64,000 bases of DNA, taken from positions 496,001 to 560,000 of the forward strand of contig NZ_BLPI01000001.1 in assembly GCF_019649015.1 (NCBI RefSeq), in the 5' to 3' direction. This document shows, one piece after another, positions 53,830 through 63,888 of the stretch. Position 1 is the stretch's first letter; each line of letters starts with the position of its first letter. A program made the translations under genes and the position numbers. The DNA comes from Agarivorans litoreus (GTDB taxonomy: Bacteria > Pseudomonadota > Gammaproteobacteria > Enterobacterales > Celerinatantimonadaceae). The notes beneath the pieces are model-generated. The model was given only the letters and a program-made list of their open reading frames with translations, was not told the origin of the DNA and ran no database searches.

Positions 53830-54336
53830 ATGAAGAACCAAGGCTTTACTTTAATTGAACTAGTTGTAGTAATTATCGTACTAGGTATTCTAGCGATCAC
53901 CGCCGCACCTAAGTTTTTAGCCCTTTCAAGCGATGCCCGCGTTAAAACCATTGAACAGATTAGCGTTAGTGTAAAAGCCGCCAACGACCTCCTCACCCTT
54001 AAATCCCACATGCCAAGTTATGTGTCGCAACAGGTGCCTAATCGCGATGATTTAATCGACGTAGACATGGATGGAGATGGCATTTTTGATGTATTTAACC
54101 CTGATAGCCCTGATGTCAGATTAAAATGGCGTTACCTGGATAATACCGACATTACTAAACGCATCGATATTGACGATGTCTTTGTTTTACAAGAGCAAGG
54201 CATCGCTTTTACTTATTTGGGTTACGACAGAAACGGCAATGGCCAAGTAACCGACGACAACTGCTATTTTCAATATACCCAAGCTAGCAACGCAACCACA
54301 CCACCACAATACGAACTTGTCGACGATGGTTGCTAA
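53830..54336 (+). CDS. Type IV pilin-like protein (prepilin, MshA-like)
   Basis: A 168-residue prepilin. The short leader MKNQG is followed by FTLIELVVVIIVLGILAITA, the N-methylated hydrophobic helix, with Glu at mature position 5. The cleavage is at G-F. The remainder (KFLALSSDARVKTIEQISVS, DDLIDVDMDGDGIFDVFNPD, DRNGNGQVTDDNCYF) has acidic DxDxDG-type, calcium-binding-like loops and a C-terminal Cys pair (DDNC, DDGC). It is an orphan pilin outside a visible pilus cluster, with a short hairpin after the stop. Confidence 0.88.
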   Translation: MKNQGFTLIELVVVIIVLGILAITAAPKFLALSSDARVKTIEQISVSVKAANDLLTLKSHMPSYVSQQVPNRDDLIDVDMDGDGIFDVFNPDSPDVRLKWRYLDNTDITKRIDIDDVFVLQEQGIAFTYLGYDRNGNGQVTDDNCYFQYTQASNATTPPQYELVDDGC

Positions 54337-54337
54337 A

Positions 54338-54357
54338 AAGCCCCTAAGGCGGGGCTT
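54338..54357 (-). terminator. Hairpin between the prepilin gene and the Gfo/Idh/MocA remnant
   Basis: 7-bp stem AAGCCCC/GGGGCTT with a 6-base loop. The minus strand continues TTTTTAGC, so it terminates minus-strand transcripts best; on the plus strand it follows the pilin stop by one base. Confidence 0.7.
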
Positions 54358-54380
54358 ATGCTAAATGCATTCATGACCAA

Positions 54381-54640
54381 CTAAAGAAATGGGTAACTAA
54401 CGCCTACTTGGGCTAAGATTTCATCCATTACTCGCTGGGTGCCTAGGGTGTCTTGCCAAGTATTTAATTGGCTTTGCAACATCCCCTGACGAATGCAGCT
54501 CATCACCTCACTTGCTTGATATTCGAAACCGCTGGCTAAGTACGGCAGCTCTAATAGCTCTGGGCGCTTGTCGAACAAATGAAGCTCTACTTTGTTGCTA
54601 TCCCAGAAGTAAGCAGGTACTACAATATGAGCAAAACTTA
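54381..54640 (-). pseudogene. 3' remnant of a Gfo/Idh/MocA-family oxidoreductase
   Basis: On the minus strand about 85 codons read AHIVVPAYFWDSNKVELHLF, then LASGFEYQASEVMSCIRQGM and QDTLGTQRVMDEILAQVGVS, which is the C-terminal domain end of Gfo/Idh/MocA (dihydrodiol-dehydrogenase-like) enzymes. The N-terminal NAD domain is absent; upstream of about 54640 the frame gives no such sequence and the tRNA operon begins. The break point is therefore next to the tRNA terminator. Confidence 0.7.
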
Positions 54641-54697
54641 AAAGCGAACACCTGACTCTAAACCTGAGCCCTCTTCTTCGCAAAGTACAGATACAAA

Positions 54698-54725
54698 AAA
54701 GCCCCGTCATTACTGACGAGGCTTT
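54698..54725 (-). terminator. Terminator of the tRNA operon
   Basis: Stem AAAGCCCCGTCA/TGACGAGGCTTT with one mismatch and a TTAC loop; on the minus strand it is followed by T6 (TTTTTTGTATC). Confidence 0.85.
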
Positions 54726-54731
54726 ATGTAG

Positions 54732-54808
<77 letters not shown>

Positions 54809-54838
54809 AAATTTGACTTGGTATGTTTACCAGACCTT

Positions 54839-54898
54839 CTCTGGTCCCGCTCTTTATGAGCTTCGCGACGATGCGCTACCAAGCTGCGCTAATCACCG
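54839..54898 (-). pseudogene. tRNA-Pro-like relic 1 with replaced anticodon arm
   Basis: The first 29 bases (CGGTGATTAGCGCAGCTTGG and GTAGCGCATC) equal the tRNA-Pro 5' half. Then 21 unrelated bases containing AGCTC...GAGC replace the anticodon stem-loop, after which GGGACCAGAG resumes the anticodon-arm 3' side. The T arm and acceptor 3' half are missing. Confidence 0.75.
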
Positions 54899-54946
54899 AA
54901 AACATTTGTGGTATTTTTTTAGCGTTACCCACGCTTACACCAATAA

Positions 54947-55031
54947 TGGTGCGGAAGGAGAGACTTGAACTCTCACACCTTGCGATACTAGAACCTAAAT
55001 CTAGCGCGTCTACCAATTCCGCCACTTCCGC
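54947..55031 (-). tRNA. tRNA-Leu (anticodon TAG)
   Basis: An 85-base class II tRNA with acceptor GCGGAAG/CTTCCGC, D loop AATTGGTAGA, anticodon loop TTTAGGT (TAG), a long variable arm, T arm GTTCAAGTC and an encoded CCA. Confidence 0.95.
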
Positions 55032-55074
55032 AAAACTATTTTCGCAACATTGCTATGGCAATGTAGTCGAATAA

Positions 55075-55150
55075 TGGGGTGAGTAATGGGATTTGAACCC
55101 ACGACAACCGGAATCACAATCCGGGGCTCTACCAACTGAGCTATACCCAC
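55075..55150 (-). tRNA. tRNA-His (anticodon GTG)
   Basis: Acceptor GTGGGTA, D arm GCTCAGTTGGTAGAGC, anticodon loop TTGTGAT (GTG), T arm GTTCAAATC and an encoded CCA. A further G at 55151 gives the histidine-specific G-1. Confidence 0.95.
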
Positions 55151-55181
55151 CACAAACTTTTATGCTACTAGAGCATGTATT

Positions 55182-55258
55182 TGGCGCACCCTGTAGGACT
55201 CGAACCTACTACCTACGGCTTAGAAGGCCGTTGCTCTATCCAGATGAGCTAAGGGCGC
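55182..55258 (-). tRNA. tRNA-Arg (anticodon TCT)
   Basis: A 77-base tRNA with acceptor GCGCCCT, D arm GCTCATCTGGATAGAGC, anticodon loop CTTCTAA (TCT), T arm GGTTCGAGTCC and an encoded CCA. Confidence 0.95.
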
Positions 55259-55305
55259 ATCTTTAGCGTCAAACAACCCAGAGTAAACTCAAGGCTTTAA
55301 AAATT

Positions 55306-55382
<77 letters not shown>

Positions 55383-55409
55383 ATTGCTTTGATATTTTAG
55401 AAGGCTATA

Positions 55410-55471
55410 CCCTCTGGTCCCGCTCTTAGTGAGCTTCGCGACGATGCGCTATCAAACTGCGCTAATCACCG
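55410..55471 (-). pseudogene. tRNA-Pro-like relic 2 with replaced anticodon arm
   Basis: The same chimeric structure as relic 1: tRNA-Pro 5' half (two changes in the D arm), the same 21-base replacement with AGCTC-ACTA-AGAGC, then GGGACCAGAGGG. It lies between the operon promoter and the first intact tRNA, 27 bases upstream of tRNA-Pro copy 2. Confidence 0.75.
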
Positions 55472-55511
55472 ATTCGTTTTAAGCACTGTTTGTGCCCTTC
55501 AACGGAGGCGA

Positions 55512-55540
55512 ATACTACCCACTTGATTGGTCAGCGTCAA
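55512..55540 (-). promoter_or_regulatory. Promoter of the tRNA operon
   Basis: On the minus strand: -35 TTGACG, 17-base spacer, -10 TAGTAT, followed by TCGCCTCC, a GC-rich discriminator as in stringently controlled stable-RNA promoters. It lies 41 bp before relic 2. Confidence 0.75.
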
Positions 55541-55800
55541 ACAGTTTTTTACTGATATTTACCGATTGGTTACAGCATAGCCAAAATGGATGAATTTCAA
55601 CAATATCTAGCGCTATTTATCAGCAAACAAACGCCATGTGCCAATCAACAAGCTTTCACTTCCACATTTTTTACGTTGGCACTGTTTATTTAGATCATTG
55701 TTATTTATTAATCCAAATCAATAGTTAACTACGACTAAAGTAGTAGTCTCGTGCTGGTTATTTAAACACAAAATGTTTTTTACGATTGGAATGGAATCTC
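55541..55800. other. 260-bp region between the tRNA promoter and the yidE-type gene
   Basis: No ORF or repeat seen; AT-rich, presumably holding the promoter of the transporter gene. Confidence 0.45.
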
Positions 55801-57465
55801 ATGAGTGAAGTTGCGTTATCCATCTTAGTGCTATCAGCGGTGGCTGTTATAGGGCTATGGTTTGGTGGAATAAAGGTTCGTGGTGTTGGCTTGGGTATTG
55901 GCGGCGTATTGTTTGGAGGCCTGTTTGTTGGTCACTTCATCAAACAGTTTGGCTGGCACCTTGACCCTCACGCACTACATTTTATTAAAGAGTTTGGCCT
56001 TATCCTGTTTGTTTACACCATCGGTATCCAAGTCGGTCCTGGTTTTTTTGCCTCACTTAAAGCAAGCGGCTTACGACTTAACCTGCTAGCCGTGGGCATA
56101 GTAGTACTAGGTGGCGTGACTGCTGTTGCACTTCATTTCATTTTCGATCTGCCTTTAAACGTCTTTTTAGGCATCTACAGTGGTGCGGTTACTAATACTC
56201 CTTCCCTAGCAGCAGGTCAGCAAATTCTGCAAGAACTTGGTATGGCTACCGAAGAAACCACCGTACTCGGTTTAGGTTACGCCATGGCCTACCCTTTTGG
56301 TATTTTGGGCATATTGCTTACTATGTGGATTATTCGCCTAACCTTTCGAATTAACATTGAACAGGAAGCAGAAGACTTTGACAGCACCAAGGGCAAGAAC
56401 AAGCAGAGCTTAATCGATATCAACGTTATTGTTGAAAACCCCAACCTAAATGGTATAGCTTTTTCTGAGCTAAGCAAATTAATCGGTGAAGACGTAATTT
56501 GCTCTAGGGTAAAATCTGATGGAGAGCTAAAAGTACCCAGTGCCGATATGTTAATGCATTTAGGCGACTACCTGCACTTGGTTGGGCCTAACCGCAATAA
56601 ACTAGACCAAGCCACTTTAATTATTGGCCAAGAGATCAATGAGTCTCTTTCTACAAAAGGTACCTTACTTCGCAGTGAACGAGTCGTAGTTACCGAAGAG
56701 CGTATCTTAGGTAAGAAACTCAGTGAGTTAGATTTAAAGCATAGCTTTGACGTAATTATCTCGCGCCTAAACCGCGCCGGTGTTGAGCTGGTTGCAAACA
56801 AAGACACCATTTTACAGTTTGGCGATATTCTTAATATCGTGGGCCCTAGCCAAGACATTGAAAAAGTAGCTAAAAGCTTAGGCAACGTGCGTAGCAAGTT
56901 ACAGCATGTGCAAATGCTGCCTATTTTCATTGGTATTGGCTTAGGTGTTTTACTTGGTTCTCTGCCGTTAGCTATTCCAAGTTTACCTGCTCCGCTTAAG
57001 CTTGGCTTAGCTGGAGGCCCACTTATTGTAGCAATTATTCTTGCTAGAATAGGCAGCATTGGCCGCCTTTATTGGTTTATGCCACCAAGCGCTAACTTAG
57101 CACTTAGAGAGATAGGGATTGTGCTATTCCTGGCGGTTGTAGGTATTAACTCGGGTGCTAACTTCATTGAAACTTTAGTCGAAGGCGATGGCCTTAGCTG
57201 GATGTTCTATGGAGCCTTTATTACTCTTATCCCTCTGCTCATTATTGGTTTTATTGGGCGTTACGTTCTAAAAGTGAATTACCTAAGTCTATGCGGTTTA
57301 ATGGCAGGCTCAATGACCGATCCACCAGCCCTCGCCTTTGCCAACTCTATTCACAGTGCCAACGGAGCCCCCGCATTAGCTTACGCGACAGTTTACCCCT
57401 TGGTGATGTGTTTAAGGATTTTGTCACCGCAAGTGATCGCTGTTTTACTGTGGGTTGCAGCTTAG
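55801..57465 (+). CDS. yidE: Putative transporter of the AspT/YidE/YbjL family, YidE-like
   Basis: Start at ATG 55801 ([10 protein letters not shown]) after a GGAATGGAA stretch; a TTG 15 bases earlier is in frame but less likely. The 554-residue protein equals E. coli YidE in size. It has two membrane halves ([19 protein letters not shown] near 27-45 and [20 protein letters not shown] near 405) each with the duplication motif ([14 protein letters not shown] near 124; [13 protein letters not shown] near 501), and two TrkA-C domains between ([13 protein letters not shown] near 217; [17 protein letters not shown] near 297). Substrate unknown. Confidence 0.92.
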   Translation: MSEVALSILVLSAVAVIGLWFGGIKVRGVGLGIGGVLFGGLFVGHFIKQFGWHLDPHALHFIKEFGLILFVYTIGIQVGPGFFASLKASGLRLNLLAVGIVVLGGVTAVALHFIFDLPLNVFLGIYSGAVTNTPSLAAGQQILQELGMATEETTVLGLGYAMAYPFGILGILLTMWIIRLTFRINIEQEAEDFDSTKGKNKQSLIDINVIVENPNLNGIAFSELSKLIGEDVICSRVKSDGELKVPSADMLMHLGDYLHLVGPNRNKLDQATLIIGQEINESLSTKGTLLRSERVVVTEERILGKKLSELDLKHSFDVIISRLNRAGVELVANKDTILQFGDILNIVGPSQDIEKVAKSLGNVRSKLQHVQMLPIFIGIGLGVLLGSLPLAIPSLPAPLKLGLAGGPLIVAIILARIGSIGRLYWFMPPSANLALREIGIVLFLAVVGINSGANFIETLVEGDGLSWMFYGAFITLIPLLIIGFIGRYVLKVNYLSLCGLMAGSMTDPPALAFANSIHSANGAPALAYATVYPLVMCLRILSPQVIAVLLWVAA

Positions 57466-57471
57466 TTATAT

Positions 57472-57498
57472 AAAGGCCTGCGCAAGCAGGCTTTTTCT
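57472..57498 (+). terminator. Terminator after yidE
   Basis: Stem AAAGGCCTGC/GCAGGCTTTTT with a GCAA loop and a T5 tract. Confidence 0.85.
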
Positions 57499-57642
57499 TT
57501 ATCCTCCTTATAAATTTCACTATTTCACTCATTTTCTTTTTAAAACCACCCTTTTTGCTAAAAAAAAGATCTGACATTTATTCGCCTATCATGCCAAAAT
57601 AGCGCCCTCTAGCATGGTCAATCACTCGTTAAAGAAGAATCA

Positions 57643-58500
57643 ATGACTGCACAAATAATTGATGGAAAAAAAATCGCTCAACAAGTTCAAGATCAAGTTG
57701 CTGAGCGTGTTAAGCAAAGAGTCGCTGAAGGGAAACGTGCGCCAGGTTTAGCCGTGATTTTAGTAGGCGATAACCCAGCCTCTCAAGTTTATGTAGGCAG
57801 TAAACGCCGTGTATGTGAAGCCGTTGGTTTTATATCTAAGTCTATCGACTTAGATGACAACACCGATGAACAAACACTATTGGCTGAGATTGATAAATTG
57901 AATAACGACCCACTCATTGATGGGATCTTAGTACAATTGCCTTTACCAGAAGGTATCGATGAAACCAAAATTATTGAGCGCATTCGCCCAGACAAAGACG
58001 TAGATGGTTTTCACCCGTATAACATTGGTCGCTTGGCCCAGCGTATTCCAGCACTGCGCCCATGTACTCCTAAAGGCATTATTACCCTTATTGAATCAAC
58101 GGGAGTAAGCCCTTACGGCCTAGAAGCCGTGGTTGTAGGTGCCTCAAACATTGTTGGCCGACCAATGACCTTAGAGTTATTACTAGCAGGCTGCACCACT
58201 ACCACTTGTCACCGTTTTACTAAAGATTTAGAAGCGCATGTGCGTCGCGCCGACTTAGTAGTTGTGGCTGTAGGTAAACCACAATTTATTCCTGGCGAAT
58301 GGATTAAACCAGGCGCAATGGTGATCGATGTAGGCATTAACCGCTTAGACAACGGCAAACTAGCCGGCGATGTTGAATATGAAGTTGCTCGTCAAAATGC
58401 CGCGTTTATTACACCTGTACCAGGTGGTGTTGGCCCAATGACAGTTGCAACACTTATTCAAAACACCTTAGAAGCCTGTGAAGAGTTCCACGACAAATAG
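57643..58500 (+). CDS. folD: Bifunctional methylene-THF dehydrogenase / methenyl-THF cyclohydrolase
   Basis: A 285-residue FolD. Catalytic Tyr and Lys are in [17 protein letters not shown] near residue 46-62, then [13 protein letters not shown] near 93, [16 protein letters not shown] near 137, [20 protein letters not shown] near 164 (NADP-binding, Gly-rich) and [16 protein letters not shown] near 259. It makes 10-formyl-THF precursors in the cytosol. Single gene with its own terminator. Confidence 0.97.
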   Translation: MTAQIIDGKKIAQQVQDQVAERVKQRVAEGKRAPGLAVILVGDNPASQVYVGSKRRVCEAVGFISKSIDLDDNTDEQTLLAEIDKLNNDPLIDGILVQLPLPEGIDETKIIERIRPDKDVDGFHPYNIGRLAQRIPALRPCTPKGIITLIESTGVSPYGLEAVVVGASNIVGRPMTLELLLAGCTTTTCHRFTKDLEAHVRRADLVVVAVGKPQFIPGEWIKPGAMVIDVGINRLDNGKLAGDVEYEVARQNAAFITPVPGGVGPMTVATLIQNTLEACEEFHDK

Positions 58501-58507
58501 TCGTCTG

Positions 58508-58538
58508 GGCGAATACTAAGATCAAGTATTCGCCATTT
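58508..58538 (+). terminator. Terminator after folD
   Basis: 10-bp stem GGCGAATACT/AGTATTCGCC with a 7-base loop, then ATTTT. Confidence 0.85.
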
Positions 58539-58598
58539 TCACTGCAACTTAATCAAAAGTAAGCTAATTTTAACAAAGGGACTAGATTAGGATTACTT

Positions 58599-59327
58599 AT
58601 GCTCCGCCGTTACTTACTATTGCTATATTTAACATTACCTTTTGCCGCTCGTGCAGAAAGCATTAGCTTTGTAACAGAAAACCTACGCCCTTTTAACTAC
58701 GTAGAAAATGCGCACCTCACCGGTATCTCTGTAGAACTGCTGCGTTTAGTGTGGAAAGAAATGGGCGAAGATCCTCAACCTATTAAAGTGCAAACTTGGG
58801 AAAAAGCCTACTACTTACTACAACATCGACCCAATATGGCTTTGTTTCTTACCATGCGAAGCCCCCGCAGAGAAGACATGTTTAACTGGGCTTGTCCAAT
58901 AACTACCTCCAATATTAAGCTTATTGCTTTAAAATCCAGGGCTATTAAGATTGACCATATTGGGCCAAATTCAAAACTTCTCTTTGGTGCCATGAAGGCC
59001 GGTGTTGGCGAACAGCTCTTGTTATATAAAGGTGTTGAGTTTGAGCAAATATCACTTACCGAAGATTTAGAAAAAGCCTTGCGCATGTTAAAGCGCGAGC
59101 GTGTTGATGTAATCGCATCTGAACCCGAAGTGATCGAGCAAACGGCTAAAGCCTTGGGATTTGAAAGTGAGCTATTTGAATCTGTCTATCAACTAGGTAA
59201 GTTAGAGGGCTGTTATGCCTTTAGCCAAGGGACTGACCCTGATTATTTACAACGCTTTAGAACCGCACTAAGTAAAGTCACCTCTGGCGAGCAGTATCAA
59301 AGCTTATTAAAGAAATACGATATGTAA
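58599..59327 (+). CDS. Orphan periplasmic solute-binding family 3 protein
   Basis: A 242-residue protein with a signal peptide (LRRYLLLLYLTLPFAARAES, cleavage after ARA near residue 19). It has ISFVTENLRPFNYVENAHLT near 20, GISVELLRLVWKEMGEDPQP near 41, MRSPRREDMFNWACPI near 85 and RERVDVIASEPEVIEQ near 165, the SBP_bac_3 fold. There is no adjacent transporter. It is the third such orphan in this window. Ligand unknown; a sensory or hydrolysis role is possible. Confidence 0.82.
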   Translation: MLRRYLLLLYLTLPFAARAESISFVTENLRPFNYVENAHLTGISVELLRLVWKEMGEDPQPIKVQTWEKAYYLLQHRPNMALFLTMRSPRREDMFNWACPITTSNIKLIALKSRAIKIDHIGPNSKLLFGAMKAGVGEQLLLYKGVEFEQISLTEDLEKALRMLKRERVDVIASEPEVIEQTAKALGFESELFESVYQLGKLEGCYAFSQGTDPDYLQRFRTALSKVTSGEQYQSLLKKYDM

Positions 59328-59352
59328 AAAAGGCAGCCTAAGCTGCCTTTTT
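59326..59352. terminator. Bidirectional terminator between the binding-protein gene and cysS
   Basis: Stem AAAAAGGCAGC/GCTGCCTTTTT with a CTAA loop. T-rich in both directions; shared by converging genes. Confidence 0.85.
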
Positions 59353-59370
59353 GTTATCTGTAAGCCTTGC

Positions 59371-60750
59371 TTAGGCTTTACGCCAAGTTGTACCAGCCGC
59401 ACCGTCTTCCAACACAATACCCATTTCGGTTAAGCGATTACGCGCAATGTCTGCTGCAGCCCAATCTTTATCGGCTCGTGCTTGATTACGCGCAGCAATC
59501 AAAGCCTCAATCTCAGCCACTTCACTATCGTGCTCACCTTGCAAAAAGGTTTCGACATTTTGAGTCAAAATGCCAAGCACCGCGCTAAGTTCTATCAACA
59601 AGCTAGCATACTGGCCGGCTAACATTGCATTGCTTTCTTTAACCCGGTTAATTTCTTTGGCTAACTCGAATAAAACAGGCAAGGCTTCTGGCGTATTAAA
59701 ATCATCATCCATCGCAGCCTTAAACGGTTCGCGATAAGCAGCTGCTACTTGTTCGTCTACAGCCACCAGCTCAATACCACGCAAGGCAGTATACAAACGC
59801 TCAAGTGCCGAGCGAGATTGCTTTAAGTTGTCTTCAGAGTAATTTAACTGGCTGCGGTAATGGCCTGACAATAAGAAGTAACGCACTGTTTCAGGATCAT
59901 ACACTTCTAACACATCTTTGATGGTGAAGAAGTTACCTAAAGACTTAGACATTTTCTCTTTGTTTACTTGAACCATGCCAGAGTGCATCCAGTAGTTCAC
60001 GTAATTGGTTTTATGGGCGCAGCAAGATTGAGCAATTTCGTTTTCATGGTGTGGGAAAGCTAAATCTGAACCACCACCATGAATATCAAATACATCACCT
60101 AAATGCTTCATATTCATCGCAGAACATTCAATGTGCCAGCCAGGGCGGCCTTTACCCCATGGCGAATCCCACATAGGCTCACCAGGTTTGGCACTTTTCC
60201 ACAACACAAAATCAAGAGGATTACGCTTGTCTTCTTCTACTTCTACTCGCGCTCCTGCTTGTAGCATTTCTAAGTTTTGTAAGCTCAGCTTGCCGTAATC
60301 AGCGAAGGTGCTCACTTCAAACAGTACATCGCCGCTATCGGCAACATAGGCGTGGCCATTAGCAATTAGCTTTTCTATCACCTCAATGATTTCTGGCATA
60401 TGCGTTGTTACCCGAGGCTCAATATCTGGGCGCAGCATATTCAGTGCATCAAAGTCAGCATGCATTGCTTTAGTAAAACGCTCGGTTAAGGCATCGCAGC
60501 TTTCGCCGTTTTCGGCAGCTCGTTTGATAATTTTGTCGTCTACGTCGGTAATGTTGCGAACAAAATTAAGCTCGTAACCCGACCAACGTAAGTAGCGAGC
60601 AACCGTATCAAAAGCAACAAACGTACGCGCGTGGCCAATGTGACAATAGTCGTAAATGGTAACTCCACAAACATACATACCCACTTTCCCTTCTACTAAG
60701 GGCTTAAACGCTTGTTTCTTGCGGGTTAAAGTATTGTATATCTGTAACAT
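59371..60750 (-). CDS. cysS: Cysteinyl-tRNA synthetase
   Basis: A 459-residue class I synthetase. The zinc/ATP motif [20 protein letters not shown] is at residues 28-47 (HIGH at 37-40), WHIECSAMN near 206, [20 protein letters not shown] near 234-253 and [14 protein letters not shown] near 268 (KMSKS). Length matches E. coli CysS (461). Divergent from the ppiB gene. Confidence 0.97.
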   Translation of the reverse strand: MLQIYNTLTRKKQAFKPLVEGKVGMYVCGVTIYDYCHIGHARTFVAFDTVARYLRWSGYELNFVRNITDVDDKIIKRAAENGESCDALTERFTKAMHADFDALNMLRPDIEPRVTTHMPEIIEVIEKLIANGHAYVADSGDVLFEVSTFADYGKLSLQNLEMLQAGARVEVEEDKRNPLDFVLWKSAKPGEPMWDSPWGKGRPGWHIECSAMNMKHLGDVFDIHGGGSDLAFPHHENEIAQSCCAHKTNYVNYWMHSGMVQVNKEKMSKSLGNFFTIKDVLEVYDPETVRYFLLSGHYRSQLNYSEDNLKQSRSALERLYTALRGIELVAVDEQVAAAYREPFKAAMDDDFNTPEALPVLFELAKEINRVKESNAMLAGQYASLLIELSAVLGILTQNVETFLQGEHDSEVAEIEALIAARNQARADKDWAAADIARNRLTEMGIVLEDGAAGTTWRKA

Positions 60751-60902
60751 CTAATTGGTTTCCTGTTCCATTTACTGACTATTGCTAAGGTTGGCTATTC
60801 TAACACTGCGCCTGAGGAAAAACAGCCGAATTAAGCGCTGTGACTAGTCAGTAGACATGGGAAAGTTTAGAATCGGTGCACTTACCAAAAAAGGGTGAAA
60901 CA

Positions 60903-61400
60903 ATGGTTACTTTACATACAAATTTTGGCGACATCGTGGTTAAACTAAACACCGCTGAAGCGCCTGAAACAGCGGCTAACTTCCTTGCTTATGCAAAAGA
61001 CGGTTTTTACAACGACACTATCTTCCACCGCGTAATTGATGGCTTTATGGTTCAAGGCGGTGGCTTTGCATCTGGCATGGAAGAAAAAGAAACCAAAGCG
61101 CCAATTAAAAACGAGGCGAACAACGGTTTATCTAACAAAACTGGCACCTTGGCAATGGCTCGCACCATGGATCCTCACTCAGCATCTGCCCAGTTTTTCA
61201 TTAACGTGAATGACAACACCTTCCTAGACTTTAAAGCAGAGACCACCGAAGGCTGGGGTTACTGCGTATTTGGTGAAGTGGTTGAAGGCATGGATGTAGT
61301 TAACAAAATCAAAGGCGTAGACACTGGTAACTTTGGTTACGTTCACTCAGACGTTCCACTAGAAGAAGTACTAATCACTTCTGTAAGTGTTGCGGAATAA
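60903..61400 (+). CDS. ppiB: Peptidyl-prolyl cis-trans isomerase B (cyclophilin type)
   Basis: Start at ATG 60903 ([10 protein letters not shown]): AAGGGTGA lies 5 bases upstream, so the longer GTG-started frame from 60876 is rejected. The 165-residue protein has [20 protein letters not shown] at 7-26, [15 protein letters not shown] near 44, [20 protein letters not shown] near 85 with the catalytic Arg and Gln/Phe residues. It is cytoplasmic (no signal peptide). It precedes lpxH by 6 bases, and both are likely cotranscribed. Confidence 0.96.
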   Translation: MVTLHTNFGDIVVKLNTAEAPETAANFLAYAKDGFYNDTIFHRVIDGFMVQGGGFASGMEEKETKAPIKNEANNGLSNKTGTLAMARTMDPHSASAQFFINVNDNTFLDFKAETTEGWGYCVFGEVVEGMDVVNKIKGVDTGNFGYVHSDVPLEEVLITSVSVAE

Positions 61401-61406
61401 GCTTAC

Positions 61407-62156
61407 GTGCACACCTATTTCATTTCAGATTTACATCTAAGTGAAGATCGGCCTGACATTATTCAGGCCTTTCTCGACTTTTTGCAGCAACAAGCCCCTA
61501 AGGCCGATGCCCTCTATATTTTGGGCGATTTATTCGAGTTTTGGATTGGTGATGACGATAAAACACCGGTGGCCAAGCAAGTAGAGCAAGCATTAAAAGC
61601 TTTATCTGATAAGGGTGTGCCAAGTTACTTTATTCATGGCAACCGAGACTTTATGGTAGGCAAGGCTTACGCAAAACGCTGCGGCATGACCTTGCTTGAA
61701 GAAGAAAAATTGGTAGATCTTTACGGTCATAAAGTCTTAATTTTGCATGGCGATACCTTATGCACTGACGATGTAGGTTATCAAGAGTACCGCGAGGTAA
61801 CTCAAAAGCTTTGGCTTAGGCGCTTATTCTTATTGCTGCCTCTATTTGTTCGGCAAAAAATTGCCAACAAGATCCGTAGTAAAAGTAAACAAGCCAATAC
61901 CAGCAAATCGCTTGGCATTATGGATGTTAACCAACAAGCCGTTGAACAACGCTTTGAAGACCAGGCTATTGACTACATGATCCACGGTCATACCCACCGA
62001 CCAGATATCCACTCTATTAAGCAAACCAATAATGCAACCAAGTATCGGGTAGTACTTGGAGATTGGTACCAACAAATGAGTGTATTAAAAATTGATCGAA
62101 ACGGTTTAGAACTTAGCGCTAAAGGCCAGCTACAGAAGCTTGAGCTTGGTCAATAA
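61407..62156 (+). CDS. lpxH: UDP-2,3-diacylglucosamine hydrolase LpxH
   Basis: A 249-residue metallophosphoesterase with a GTG start 6 bases after ppiB. Motifs: FISDLHLSEDRP at 5-16, LGDLFEFWIGDD near 42, IHGNRDFMVG near 73, ILHGDTLCTDDVGYQEYRE near 116 and MIHGHTHRPDIH near 191. It removes UMP from UDP-2,3-diacylglucosamine in lipid A synthesis. The order ppiB-lpxH is typical of gammaproteobacteria. Confidence 0.96.
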   Translation: MHTYFISDLHLSEDRPDIIQAFLDFLQQQAPKADALYILGDLFEFWIGDDDKTPVAKQVEQALKALSDKGVPSYFIHGNRDFMVGKAYAKRCGMTLLEEEKLVDLYGHKVLILHGDTLCTDDVGYQEYREVTQKLWLRRLFLLLPLFVRQKIANKIRSKSKQANTSKSLGIMDVNQQAVEQRFEDQAIDYMIHGHTHRPDIHSIKQTNNATKYRVVLGDWYQQMSVLKIDRNGLELSAKGQLQKLELGQ

Positions 62157-62348
62157 TTTAAACATTAAGTACTAGTACTTTGCTTAGGTAAATTGTTAAT
62201 AAACCAAGCCAAGCACTTGAATACTCTACTCTTACCCAAACCCTCAGCAGAATCGTTTAATTAATAAACTACTTGACGATTTCATAGACATCGCGCATAA
62301 CTTAATCATTAATGTTGCATTAATGTTAATTTTAGCGAGGACGCGCCT

Positions 62349-62945
62349 ATGTTATTTAGTCATGTTTGGGGACTAGCTTCACATACAAAAGAAGAATGGC
62401 AAGACATTGACAAGCACCACGAAGGGATAGGAGCGAGCTTGTCGCACTTATTACTTATGGCACTTATTCCTGCCATTTGTGGTTACTTTTCTACCGTGCA
62501 TATTGGTTGGAAGGTTGGAGCAAATAGTTTCTCTTTAACCAGCGACAGTGCCATCTTCATGTCTGTGGCAATGTATGCAGCCATGGTTACCGTAGTGTTG
62601 TGTTTAGCTTATGCGGCGCTATGGATGGCAAAAACCTTTAATACCGATACTACCTATCAGCAAACACTTGAGCTATCTGCTTACGTAGCCACGCCAATAT
62701 ATATGGTAGGTTTTGCCGCGCTTTATCCAGAACCTTGGTTTGTTATGGTTGCCGGCTTAGTTGGCGTCACTTACGCCGTATATTTGCTGTACACGGGTGT
62801 GCCGATCATTATGCACATCCCAGAAGAGCGAGGCTTCATCTTTGCCAGTAGTCTAGTTACTGTAGGCTTGGTGATGTTGGTGACTGTGCTCATCTCAACT
62901 GTTATTTTATGGTCTAGCGGCGCAGGCCCCATCTTTGCGAACTGA
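62349..62945 (+). CDS. Yip1-domain membrane protein (YohC-like)
   Basis: A 198-residue protein. A soluble start (HVWGLASHTKEEWQDIDKHH at 5-24) leads to five or six membrane segments: LSHLLLMALIPAICGYFSTV near 31-50, FMSVAMYAAMVTVVLCLAYA near 69-88, AYVATPIYMVGFAALYPEPW near 107-126 and the last near 165-190. This is the Yip1/YohC pattern of inner-membrane proteins of unknown function. Single gene ending in a clear terminator. Confidence 0.88.
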   Translation: MLFSHVWGLASHTKEEWQDIDKHHEGIGASLSHLLLMALIPAICGYFSTVHIGWKVGANSFSLTSDSAIFMSVAMYAAMVTVVLCLAYAALWMAKTFNTDTTYQQTLELSAYVATPIYMVGFAALYPEPWFVMVAGLVGVTYAVYLLYTGVPIIMHIPEERGFIFASSLVTVGLVMLVTVLISTVILWSSGAGPIFAN

Positions 62946-62960
62946 CGCAAGGCCACAACA

Positions 62961-62988
62961 AAAAAGCTCGCAACTAAGCGAGCTTTTT
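62961..62988. terminator. Bidirectional terminator between the Yip1 gene and rluB
   Basis: Stem AAAAGCTCGC/GCGAGCTTTTT with a 6-base loop (AACTAA), T-rich on both strands. Confidence 0.85.
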
Positions 62989-63001
62989 ATTGGCTAAAGG
63001 G

Positions 63002-63862
63002 CTATTTTAAACGTCTTCTTTTTGCCGCTTGGCTTTGCGTGCGAGAACGGTGTTTACGCACCGATTTGCGAATACGCTGGGCACTGCGAACGCGATCCTC
63101 CACCTTGATAATCGTATTCTCTTCTTTATTTAGCTGCACTAACTTACGCAAGTAGTTTACCTGATCTAAGGGCATTTCTTGCCAGCCGCTGCGCGGTAAA
63201 CCTTTAGGTAAAGGAATAAGCCCATAACGAACCCGAATCAAACGGCTCACCTGCATGCCTTGTGATTCCCACATTCTGCGCACTTCACGATTACGACCCT
63301 CGCTTAGTGTCACGGAGTACCACTGATTAATACCCTCGCCGCCTTGGCGCTTAACCGTGGTAAATGCAGCACGGCCATCTTCCAATTCAACACCGGTGCG
63401 TAAGTTACGAATGACTTCGTCATCTACATCACCAAATACCCGTACCGCGTATTCGCGCTCAACTTCGAAACTTGGATGCATTAAACGGTTGGCCAACTCG
63501 CCATCAGTAGTAAATAACAATAAACCTGAGGTATTGATATCTAATCGACCTACCGCTATCCAGCGACCATGTTGCAAACGAGGTAAACGGTCAAATACGG
63601 TTTCTCGTCCTTCTGGGTCATTGCGAGAACAGATTTCACCTTCCGACTTATGGTAAGCCAATACACGACAAATGGTATCTTCGACTTTTTGAATATCGAT
63701 GATGCGGCCATCCACCCTTACTTCAACCCCTTCTTCGATGCGATCGCCTAAGGTGGCAATACTCCCATCTACGCTTACTCTCCCTGCGTCAATTACAGCT
63801 TCCATCTCACGACGTGAGCCTAAACCGCTGCGGGCCAGGACTTTTTGAAGTTTTTCACTCAT
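63002..63862 (-). CDS. rluB: 23S rRNA pseudouridine(2605) synthase RluB
   Basis: A 286-residue protein with an N-terminal S4 domain ([20 protein letters not shown] at 3-22) and the RsuA/RluB catalytic domain: [20 protein letters not shown] near 102 (catalytic Asp), [20 protein letters not shown] near 128 and [20 protein letters not shown] near 183. A long basic C-terminal tail (residues 250-286) is typical of RluB. It is preceded by scpB 26 bases upstream. Confidence 0.95.
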   Translation of the reverse strand: MSEKLQKVLARSGLGSRREMEAVIDAGRVSVDGSIATLGDRIEEGVEVRVDGRIIDIQKVEDTICRVLAYHKSEGEICSRNDPEGRETVFDRLPRLQHGRWIAVGRLDINTSGLLLFTTDGELANRLMHPSFEVEREYAVRVFGDVDDEVIRNLRTGVELEDGRAAFTTVKRQGGEGINQWYSVTLSEGRNREVRRMWESQGMQVSRLIRVRYGLIPLPKGLPRSGWQEMPLDQVNYLRKLVQLNKEENTIIKVEDRVRSAQRIRKSVRKHRSRTQSQAAKRRRLK

Positions 63863-63888
63863 ATTTCTTATCCGGGTGGTAAAGTGCG

